Shown in pieces: positions 1-8,164 of a stretch of 64,000 bases of DNA (its first letter is position 1; every line of letters begins with the position of its first letter). The notes under the pieces are model-generated. The model saw nothing but the letters and a program-made list of their open reading frames with translations. It searched no databases and was not told where the DNA came from. The stretch comes from Mesostigma viride (lineage: Eukaryota; Streptophyta; Mesostigmatophyceae; Mesostigmatales; Mesostigmataceae). Where the stretch lies: positions 1-64,000 of the forward strand of contig RPFO01000858.1 of the NCBI GenBank assembly GCA_009746045.1. The letters are read 5' to 3'. Both the position numbers and the translations under genes were made by a program.

Positions 1-501
1 CTCTCGGACTATGAACCAAACCATTCGTCATCCACACGCATGACACACGCCACACTTGTCAGTCCAGCCAGGAATGCCAAAACTATCTTGCTGCCGAACC
101 ATGCAAATAGAAACCGCATTCCAGTTGCCGTCCTTGGCTTTCTACCACACATGCCAACAAAAGCAGGAAGGCATCCCGACAAATCTAAATTTGCTACCTG
201 TTGCCGATCTCATCTCCTAGAGGCTCCGGCATTTCTGTCCCGGGAATGTCCGGCATTGAGTCACGTCCACCAAGGTCGAAGCATAATATCCTTCAGACAA
301 TCTGCACGTTCACACCTTGCGTGTGAGTGCCCAGCAAACATTGCGTCTAATCGTTTCCTTTCTAGAAGAAATCCCTTTGTTAGGGCTGCCAGCGATTTCG
401 CATTTCATTCCAGCGATCTGGCTCCGCACCGCAAATTGTCCTTTTCATTTTATGTCCAGTCCTCATAACGTTGACCCGCTATTTCTACACCACAAAGACA
501 C
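1..501. other. Unannotated flanking DNA left of element A
   Basis: This is the sequence into which element A inserted. A 142-codon open frame (40-468) shows no recognisable motif, no coding-like composition and no neighbour that supports it, so I do not call a gene. No repeat structure or promoter is evident. Confidence 0.5.
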
Positions 502-506
502 CTGGC

Positions 507-978
507 AGTTAGTCTCCATGCTTTGCTGTAGACTAAGTCTCAAAGGCATTGTGAATACAACGTATGAATAAGCCTTGTAAACCTACGTTGGTATGTGAAT
601 ATAAATACCACGTGGGCTATGCAGATAGGAATGCTAGTCGAGTCGCATACGTTTCCCTAGATAGGTACTTTGGGTACTGAGGTACGTGACAGATGTCAGT
701 ACCCAGTATACGTAGTGTCCTGTCATTGGACGGTACTAGAGTATCCTAGATAGGGACCGTACTGCAGCGTGCATTGATTTGTGATCGCACGATGCAGTGA
801 CTAGACAGCTACCTGTCATCGTGTGGCCTCGGGCCAACGGTCTGCACCCAACGGTCACTGGCGGCGCAGCCGGTGAGAGGAACGTTGATAAAGGGTAAAC
901 CTATTTTCTAATGAACCAAGCAATTCATTGCTCCAAGCTTCAGTGTTCTCAAGCAATATATCCCACCGCATTCTAACT
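507..978 (+). repeat. 5' LTR of element A
   Basis: The 472-bp LTR runs from AGTTAGTCTCC to TTCTAACT and matches 7687-8159 almost exactly. A TATAAATA box at 600-607 is a plausible promoter core. After the LTR comes TGAATTTTATT, which does not match the usual primer-binding site starting TGG (complement of a tRNA 3' CCA end). The priming mechanism is therefore unclear. Confidence 0.93.
600..607 (+). promoter_or_regulatory. TATA-like box in the LTR of element A
   Basis: TATAAATA occurs about 93 bp into the LTR and is unchanged in the 3' LTR (7780-7787). Its position fits an RNA polymerase II core promoter at the U3/R border. This is inferred from sequence only. Confidence 0.4.
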
Positions 979-996
979 TGAATTTTATTTGCTACC

Positions 997-2142
997 ATGG
1001 CTATCACGAACAAGAATGTCGCTAAGAAGCTTACCTACAACGAGGATGATGATGGGCAGGATCGGCGGATGCCCAGAGACAACAACAAGAAGCCGGCTGG
1101 CGATGCGGCCATTTCCAAGAAAAAGAAAAAGAACAAAAAGACTCACAATGGTTGCCAGGACGAGGGGACGGCGGCTGCAAAGCCGACCGACCTACCCCCC
1201 TCCCCTGCGAGGCCGGAGGCCGAGACGGCTCCCCCCGGGGAGACCGGCTTACCCTCGACTCCGGCGGCCGCCCCAGCCGCAACCACGGCTGGCGCGGCCA
1301 TGGCTGCGGAGACCTCGGTGGTAAACCCCACTGAGGCTCCACAGTCCGGCCCCACGTTGCCATCTCTTCGGGAGCGTATGCCCCGTCAGACGGCCTCGGT
1401 GGCACCGGACGGGACGATTACCTTTCGTCCCGCCACATCAAACCTTAATGTCCCTTTCGCCCAGGGACATAACCACATTGAGCTAACGTTTGGGCGACCC
1501 TCTGCGTCCCTTCTTCGCAAGAAGAAGGACATGGAGAGTATTAAACTCGCACGGGTGGTGCGAAAACCTGTGGAACCCATCGCCGGACAACCAATGTCCG
1601 ACGATGAGGTATCCGACACTGCCAGTCTCCCCGATGGGGAGACTGAGATCAATCTTACCCCAGCGCTCCTGGCGGTCGAGCAGGCCGCGCTGGTGGCAAA
1701 TGAAGAACGCCGAGCGCGGCAGCGGGACCGAGAGGTCCGCCGAGAGGCGGCTTTTCGGCTCGCCGCTAAGCGGCAAGAATATGAAGAGGAAGCCGCCCGT
1801 CGCCTGGCTACCCACCAGGCGATGGCGGACGCGTACCGCGAGGCCACCCAGCGGTTACGTGACCTCTTAAAAAATGCTGACTATCCCATGGACTATGCGG
1901 ACAGTCAAGACCTGGCCGAGCTTGCTCGGTCAGCACACTTTAAAACCATGTCCTCCATCACCCAAGCCAGGGTCACGGAGGCCATCTTGGCCAAACATGG
2001 GGTGGTAGCTGAAGAAGCCCCCCCGCTGGAAACCACCAGCAAGAAACCCTCTCCCCCCAACCCCTGCAGTACAAGGAGGGACTGCTGGCCCTGGGCGCGA
2101 GGAAGGGCAAAGAGGCGGACTGTCCAGTCCGGCCTGCTATGA
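997..2142 (+). pseudogene. Element A: N-terminal part of the Gag(-Pol) frame
   Basis: The frame starts at ATG 997, only 18 bp after the 5' LTR. The product begins with an acidic patch, then a lysine block (KKKKKNKK near residue 45), a Pro/Ala-rich linker to about residue 120, and a long charged Arg/Glu/Ala-rich helix around residues 225-290 that is likely coiled coil. From about 2060 the coding frame appears to leave this ORF: a C6 run there, and a T3 run near 2190, would each need one more base to join it to the capsid frame beginning near 2200. It therefore looks like an N-terminal extension of Gag, not a separate gene. I know no homologue of the extension. Confidence 0.6.
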
Positions 2143-2193
2143 TCATGGGAGAACCACTCCCTGACATACCCGAGGATGAGGCTGCTTTCAGGC

Positions 2194-3355
2194 AGCCCTC
2201 CGGGAGCATGAGGTACGCAAGGAGATGAAGCGTCTCATGCGGGAGGAGGCCAGGAGGAGAGCAGAGGCAGACACCCCTGCCCGCCCCTCCACCGATGGGG
2301 CTGGACCCAGTGGGGTTACCCGGACACCCCCGGGCTCCCCCAGGGCCACCATGACCCCCCCTCCCCCTCCCCCACCACCCCAGGTTCGCCCTGTGGGTTG
2401 GGGCCCCCTCCCAAACCAGGGGGGGTGGCCAGGACCCCAGGAGGCCCTGGGGGGAGGTGCAGAGGTGCCACAGGCACCCAACAGGCCTGCTGAGGCCCCC
2501 CCAAGGAGCGGGGATGTCCTGGAACAGCTCGCCATTCTCCAGGCCCAGCTGGCCTCGTTGCAAGATCAGCAGTTAACAGCTAACCAGCTGCAAACTGTCG
2601 AGGGCCTGCGCGCCCTGATGTCGCGGTATGAGCGGGGGACCATCAACCTGGACCCCACCCGCCTGCAACAAGCAACCGACAGCTTCTTGAGGGCCAACCC
2701 CCCTCTCACAGGTGTGTTTAACCCTCATAAAAAGGAATCCAAAATCAATATTGCTGGCTTGCCTGAGGGTCACACTGTTGAACAAGCTAAGCAATTTGTT
2801 TTTGCTTTGGAGTATGGGATGGAAGGTCTTAACCTTAGACATCAGTTTAAGGCTCTCAGGGCCTCCTCCACATTCCATCAATCATCTCCTGCAATCAGAG
2901 CATTGATTCAAACCTATCAGGAACGTACCCTGACACCTGAAGCAGCCATTGAACAGTGGCCTACCTTTATCACTGATCTGAAACAGCTAGTGCTTACCAA
3001 TAACCACATGGAAGCAGTAGAACGTTTCAACTGGCTTGCTGCATATAAGGTGAACAAGAATAACCTCTCTGGGGATGCAAAAACATACAGGGTAATGATT
3101 GAGAAAGACCTTGAGCTTCTCAAGCTCCAACCAAGGTATCTCATCCACACCTGGCTAACAAAAGCTAATTTGCAACCTTCTGTCCTGGCTACCCTGCTTA
3201 CAGGCCTCAAGTCCCTCTGGGACAACTTCAGAGCTGCCATGCTCTATATCGAGGAGGCAGTGGACCCCCTGGGTACTGGCAACAACCAGGCCCAGGACCC
3301 CAAGGTCCAGGGTGTCCAAGGCCACAAACGCAAGGGGCAGGCCAGCCAGGGGGGG
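2194..3355 (+). CDS. Element A: Gag capsid-like region
   Basis: The open frame (2225-3790 with its first ATG, open from about 2194) codes for an Arg/Glu-rich helix, a Pro-rich linker (residues about 20-90), then an alpha-helical region at about 100-340 that resembles the Gag region of element C (a shared pattern around VNKxNLxGxAxxxxV). It should form the capsid of the virus-like particle. Downstream of a G7 run at 3349-3355 the coding signal moves by one base into the Asn-rich frame, so the rest of this ORF (to 3790) is probably out of frame. Gag identity rests on position, the zinc knuckles that follow, and similarity to C. Confidence 0.7.
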
Positions 3356-3569
3356 CACCCAAGACCCACAAGTCCTCCCACCAAGGGGGCAGTGGCTCTC
3401 AGGGGCGTGGCAACACGTGGCACCGTGTGCCCCTGCATGGCAACCCCAACAACAACAACAACAACAACAACAACAGGTCCCAGCAGGGCAACAATAACAA
3501 CAGGTCCCAACAGGGCCAAAACAACAACAACAACAGGTCCCAGCAGGGCCAGAACCGGTCCCAGCAGGG

Positions 3570-3600
<31 letters not shown>

Positions 3601-4067
3601 CAGCCTGGCAACCCTGGGGGTCCATAAGGTGCCTGAGGTGCTTCCAACGAGGGCACGCACGGCACAACTGCCCCAACAACGACTCCCTGGCCAACGGGGT
3701 GGATCTCTGCCCGGGCTGCTGGCACGCACGTCATCCCCTGGGGCCTCCAGGCAGCCGTTGCAACAGGCCTCGCTACCCAAATCAATGTGAGTTCACTCAC
3801 CTTATGTACTCTGAGGATGATGATCTCATTACCATTGGGGATGGCAACCAGGGCATAATTGATTTTGAGGCAGCAACCTTACTGTCCTCCCAACACCCTG
3901 TTCTGGAACCTTACATAAAAGCACTAACCCCTACTGTTGACAACTCCATAGATATCAAGGAGCTTGCTCATCAGCTGCACCTAGCCATGGGTCATGAAAC
4001 AGTGGCTGAGGAACTGGCCAGACGGCTGGGGGTAGTAGCATGGGAAAACAACTCAGGAATGCAGTAA
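3356..4067 (+). pseudogene. Element A: nucleocapsid zinc knuckles and integrase N-terminus, frameshifted
   Basis: The segment begins with an Asn/Gln-rich stretch encoded by AAC/CAA repeats (3440-3605). After a G5 run (3614-3618) the frame shifts again to give a CX2CX4HX4C zinc knuckle at about 3626-3667 (C-L-R-C then H and C), followed by a second Cys/His cluster at about 3708-3760. The frame continues to a His-x4-His pair (HLAMGH, about 3976) that is the first half of an integrase HHCC finger, and closes at 4067. A G5 run near 4028 needs one more G to join the next frame. These regions would bind genomic RNA and integrase zinc. Confidence 0.7.
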
Positions 4068-7000
4068 AACTGGCTAGACAACACTGTCAAGAATGTCAGT
4101 TCAATAGCCCCAAACCTCAAAAATGGCATACTGCAACTCCTTCCACCAATAGGGGCATGATAGTGGGGGATGTGATGCACATCAACAAAGATGTCCAACC
4201 CTACCTGATCCTAAAAGACTCATGGTCCAGGTTCACAGTAATGGAACCCCTACCTGGCATGTCTGCAGGGCAGCTACGTGTTGCACTCATGATTGCTTTA
4301 CCCAGATTCTACCCAGTTGACAGAATTTTGCTTGATCAACAATTTTCTTGTCTGACTGACCTGGAAGGGTGTGAAGCAATAGAGATTGCTGGGCTGGAAG
4401 ATCATGAGGGTCAGGGGGTCATTGAAAGAACCATCAGATCTGTCAAAACCCTACTAGCCAAAAATCCTTCCAAGGATGCTACTTCAGGGGTCTATTGTGA
4501 CAGGGCACTCTGGTGTCATGAAATGTGCACAACCCTAAACATGAGACCTGTCTTGCATGCCACGTGGGGTGAAGTAATCCCAGCAGGCCTGCAGGCAGGT
4601 GTATATCCCCCAGAGGTGATAGCACTGTACAACACTGCACGTGCACAAACCTCAGCAAAACTGGCAGAAAAAGATAAAACCCATTCCAGGCCAGTATTCC
4701 AAAAAGGTGATCAAGTTCTCTATTACAAGGAAAACAGCTTTGGTAAGGTTGGAACTTGGCTAGGTCCAGTTACCATCCGTGGATTTACCAAAAACAGCAA
4801 GACCGTGGAGGTCAAGCACAATATCAATGGGAAGCGTCACAGGGTGAGCTGTCATAGAATTAAGAAGTATTATTCTCCCATGGCAGACGTGCCTGGGGAA
4901 GAGTCTTTAAGCATGGACTCACTACTTCTATCTGGCAACTCCAGCATGCCCAGCAGTAGCTCTGAGCCACCAATTACTGCTGTTGACAGCACCACAGCAC
5001 CCTCTGTGAACCCTTCCACCCTCAGTGAAGCCAGGCCCACTTCACAACCTGGGGATTGCTTAACCAGGCACGAGGTAGCTGGGTTGGAAGCATTAGCTCA
5101 GCCCCAAGGCACCAAATTGTCTGCCAACCCTCCCGCTCTGAGGTCAAGATTGGCAGTCGCCTTGCAAGCATTACACAGGTCACATAAGCAACAAGCTGCT
5201 GTGGCCGCAGGGTTGGCAAAAGTCTCAGCTGTGTGCACTAGTCAGGACCCCTGGACCCTGGCAATAGACACTCAGGCACAGGTCAGTGTGATCAGTGCAC
5301 AAGCCATCCCTGGTCTTGAGATTGCACCTTCATTTTGGGCACGGGTGCAGGATTTCTCAGGCCAAAGCTCACTGGATGTAGTGGGACAAGTGATGCTCCC
5401 TATACTTGGTATTCAGACACCCTTCCAGGTGGTGGAGGGGTACTCTGGTAACACCTTGTTGGGGGAACCTTTTGTATCCTATCCTGGGGTGCTTATCTCA
5501 GCTAATGAGCTCAGTGTCACAGGGGTGGGTGCAGTTCCTCTGGACCACTTTAAAATCCCTCTCTCCAGTATTGTCCCTGGTATGGATGCTGTCATCAAGG
5601 CAGTCAACACTCAGTATGCACCAGGGGAGATCCCTGATCTGGACAAGTTAGTGCACAGCCAGTTCCTCCATCCCTCAGCCTTTGGGCTGGGTAAGTGGGA
5701 CATAGCCATGCACTCACCCCACCAAATCTCCCACGTCATACAAGAATGCAAAACACAAAAAGGGTTTACCAAGTGGCTGATGGCCATTGTCCACCAAGCC
5801 AGGCAGGAATGGGTCCTGCCCAACCCCAAAAACCCTCAATACAAACCGCCTGTCACCCCTTCATGGGACGTGCCAGAGGGAGCCAAAAAGCTCAGATTAA
5901 AATTTGTTCTCAAACAAAAACCACAAAAAGTGGGCTCCCCAATCTTCCATGCCAGACCATGTGTCACAGAATTAAAGGGGACCTCCACACTGCCAAAAGG
6001 GGAAACATACACACCTGGGCTGCAACAAACCTCACTCAGGATCATGCTCTCCCTCTTCCTCCACAACCTCAATGCAGGCCAAGACTATGTCTGCAAAGCC
6101 ACTGATATTAAAAGGGCCTTCCTCAGGGGGGACCCAGAAAAGGCTGAATCTGTGTGGAAAGGGAAGGTGTACGTGGTAGACACCCCAGCTGTGTGGAAAC
6201 CTTATATTGATGAGCCCCACCTTATCATCAACATTGGGGTGGAAGGGCTTGTCAGTGCCCCAAAAATTTTCAGAGACTCAGCAGAGGAAGTATTCAAAAA
6301 GCTCAAGGCCACGTATGATGACCTGGACCCATGCTTTTTTGTTGTACCCACCCCCTCTGGACTGCTGTTCTTTGTGTGGCATGGAGATGACCAACTCATT
6401 TGTGGGCCTAGAGCTGAGGTGGAAACCTTTATTCAGCAGGTCCAGGAATCATATGAGATTGGCAAACAGGTGGAATTGAGCACAACCCCCATCCAGTTCT
6501 GTGGCATCATGTTGCAGCTGCATAGGCAGCCAGATCAGTGGGTCTGCTCTCTCTCCCCTCCTGCAGAATATATCCAAGATTGTCTAGATCTGCTGCAGGA
6601 CAACTACCTCCCCTTACATATGTGTGCCACTGTTCAGGGCAAACTGGGGTGGTGGTCAGCCATCTGTGGGGCTCCCTTAGCTGTCATCAGCAGGGTCACC
6701 CATGATGTTCTAGTCAAGATCAAATGCAGTCACATCAGGAAGTTGGTCAATGACTGTCCCCCCCTCATCCTCCATGGCCTGAATCTGATGGAAGACATCC
6801 ACATCCAATGTGTCATGGACAGCTCCATGGAGAGCAGAACAATCAATCAGATGGGGGCACGGGAATCAGGGCTGTTTTTTCTCACCAACAGGTCAGATTA
6901 CATGTCCCTCACTTCCTGGTACAGCAGGCTACACCGCAGAAAACCTGGCAGCAGCAACTCAGCTGAATGTCGTGCTGTGGTGTCTGCTGCATTGCATGCT

Positions 7001-7312
7001 CGTTCCCTGCAGCACATGCTCACCTGGCTACAAACCCAGGCAGGCAGCACATGCAATGTCATCTCACATCTCTATACTGACAGCCAATCTGTGATCAGCT
7101 TTCTAACCAAGAAATCTGTCTCTGCTGCTGTCCACACTGACTTGGATTGGGTGATCCTCAAACAGGAGGCCACCTATTTTTCCAGCTGGACTCATGTGGA
7201 TGATGAGGACAACCCAGCAGACGCTCTCACGAAGCTGCGGGATGCTGCTGGCCAACAGTACCAGCTCCTCTTTCAGAACATGAACCCCTATGATATCAGA
7301 GTCAGTGTTTGA
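4040..7312 (+). CDS. Element A: Pol (integrase, protease-like, RT, RNase H)
   Basis: This 1090-codon open frame reads in order: CQEC, the second half of the integrase HHCC finger (about 4090); integrase core with D in GDVMH (about 4167), D in LLDQQF (about 4333) and E in VIERT (about 4422); an SH3/GPY-F-like C-terminus around residues 225-280 (GTWLGP); a retropepsin-like domain at about residues 405-490 (AIDTQAQVSVIS ... LLGEPFV); copia-type RT with DIKRAFLRGD (about 6103) and WHGDD (about 6376); and RNase H with MDSS, AEC, TDSQS and NPADALTK. The protease lies after integrase, unlike standard copia order, and its active site reads DTQ. It would copy and integrate element A. The frame is intact from 4040 to its stop. 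Confidence 0.9.
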   Translation: MGKQLRNAVKLARQHCQECQFNSPKPQKWHTATPSTNRGMIVGDVMHINKDVQPYLILKDSWSRFTVMEPLPGMSAGQLRVALMIALPRFYPVDRILLDQQFSCLTDLEGCEAIEIAGLEDHEGQGVIERTIRSVKTLLAKNPSKDATSGVYCDRALWCHEMCTTLNMRPVLHATWGEVIPAGLQAGVYPPEVIALYNTARAQTSAKLAEKDKTHSRPVFQKGDQVLYYKENSFGKVGTWLGPVTIRGFTKNSKTVEVKHNINGKRHRVSCHRIKKYYSPMADVPGEESLSMDSLLLSGNSSMPSSSSEPPITAVDSTTAPSVNPSTLSEARPTSQPGDCLTRHEVAGLEALAQPQGTKLSANPPALRSRLAVALQALHRSHKQQAAVAAGLAKVSAVCTSQDPWTLAIDTQAQVSVISAQAIPGLEIAPSFWARVQDFSGQSSLDVVGQVMLPILGIQTPFQVVEGYSGNTLLGEPFVSYPGVLISANELSVTGVGAVPLDHFKIPLSSIVPGMDAVIKAVNTQYAPGEIPDLDKLVHSQFLHPSAFGLGKWDIAMHSPHQISHVIQECKTQKGFTKWLMAIVHQARQEWVLPNPKNPQYKPPVTPSWDVPEGAKKLRLKFVLKQKPQKVGSPIFHARPCVTELKGTSTLPKGETYTPGLQQTSLRIMLSLFLHNLNAGQDYVCKATDIKRAFLRGDPEKAESVWKGKVYVVDTPAVWKPYIDEPHLIINIGVEGLVSAPKIFRDSAEEVFKKLKATYDDLDPCFFVVPTPSGLLFFVWHGDDQLICGPRAEVETFIQQVQESYEIGKQVELSTTPIQFCGIMLQLHRQPDQWVCSLSPPAEYIQDCLDLLQDNYLPLHMCATVQGKLGWWSAICGAPLAVISRVTHDVLVKIKCSHIRKLVNDCPPLILHGLNLMEDIHIQCVMDSSMESRTINQMGARESGLFFLTNRSDYMSLTSWYSRLHRRKPGSSNSAECRAVVSAALHARSLQHMLTWLQTQAGSTCNVISHLYTDSQSVISFLTKKSVSAAVHTDLDWVILKQEATYFSSWTHVDDEDNPADALTKLRDAAGQQYQLLFQNMNPYDIRVSV

Positions 7313-7686
7313 ATAAATGACTGGCCATAGCACAGTACACAACCACCACACCCCCTTACCACAGCGATAGCTGCTGGGCGCCATAAAATTCAACACATTC
7401 GTTGTGGGGTGTGAGTGCTGGCTAGGTCAGATTTGTATCCATTTGCAGCTTGAGGACACAAGCTTTGTATCCATTTACTTAATGTGTGCTTCAGTAACTG
7501 GCCAAACCAGCCAGCTGTGTACACCTTATTTAATGTGCAATATAACACCTGGCCAGAACAGCCAGCTGTAACCAACCTGGCTCAACCAGCCATGTCTCTT
7601 TTGTACCCCTAATCAACTTAAAAACAATAACAATAATGTTGGGGGTGCAGACCTGCATTAAGAAATAAATAATAAAACAATACTGG
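7313..7686 (+). other. Element A 3' untranslated region
   Basis: This is noncoding DNA between the pol stop and the 3' LTR. It holds GGGCGCC at 7376-7382, a motif also present in the 3' regions of B and D, and three loosely repeated copies of CTGGCC...CAGCCAGCTGT (about 7498, 7552 and 7578). The bases before the 3' LTR are A-rich and end in TGG. They form no clear polypurine tract of the kind seen in B and D. Confidence 0.6.
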
Positions 7687-8159
7687 AGTTAGTCTCCATG
7701 CTTTGCTGTAGACTAAGTCTCAAAGGCATTGTGAATACAACGTATGAATAAGCCTTGTAAACCTACGTTGGTACGTGAATATAAATACCACGTGGGCTAT
7801 GCAGATAGGAATGCTAGTCGAGTCGCATACGTTTCCCTAGATAGGTACTTTGGGTACTGAGGTACGTGACAGATGTCAGTACCCAGTATACGTAGTGTCC
7901 TGTCATTGGACGGTACTAGAGTATCCTAGATAGGGACCGTACTGCAGCGTGCATTGATCTGTGATCGCACGATGCAGTGACTAGACGGCTACCTGTCATC
8001 GTGTGGCCTCGGGCCAACGGTCTGCACCCAACGGTCACTGGCGGCGCAGCCGGTGAGAGGAACGTTGATAAAGGGTAAACCTATTTTCTAATGAACCAAG
8101 CAATTCATTGCTCCAAGCTTTCAGTGTTCTCAAGCAATATATCCCACCGCATTCTAACT
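7687..8159 (+). repeat. 3' LTR of element A
   Basis: The 473-bp LTR is nearly identical to 507-978, with AGTTAG...CTAACT ends and the TATAAATA box at 7780-7787. It is followed directly by the CTGGC target duplication. Confidence 0.93.
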
Positions 8160-8164
8160 CTGGC

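Larger units (their letters stand above)
507..8159 (+). mobile_element. LTR retrotransposon A (divergent copia-like), near-complete
   Basis: Two LTRs (507-978 and 7687-8159) bound an internal region coding for Gag, integrase, a retropepsin-like domain, copia-type RT and RNase H on the + strand. The 5-bp target duplication CTGGC lies directly outside both ends (502-506, 8160-8164). The LTRs start AGTTAG and end CTAACT, a perfect 6-bp inverted terminus that replaces the usual TG...CA. By eye they differ by about three substitutions and one 1-bp indel, so insertion is recent. The reading frame is broken only by one-base shortenings of homopolymer runs. Confidence 0.93.
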
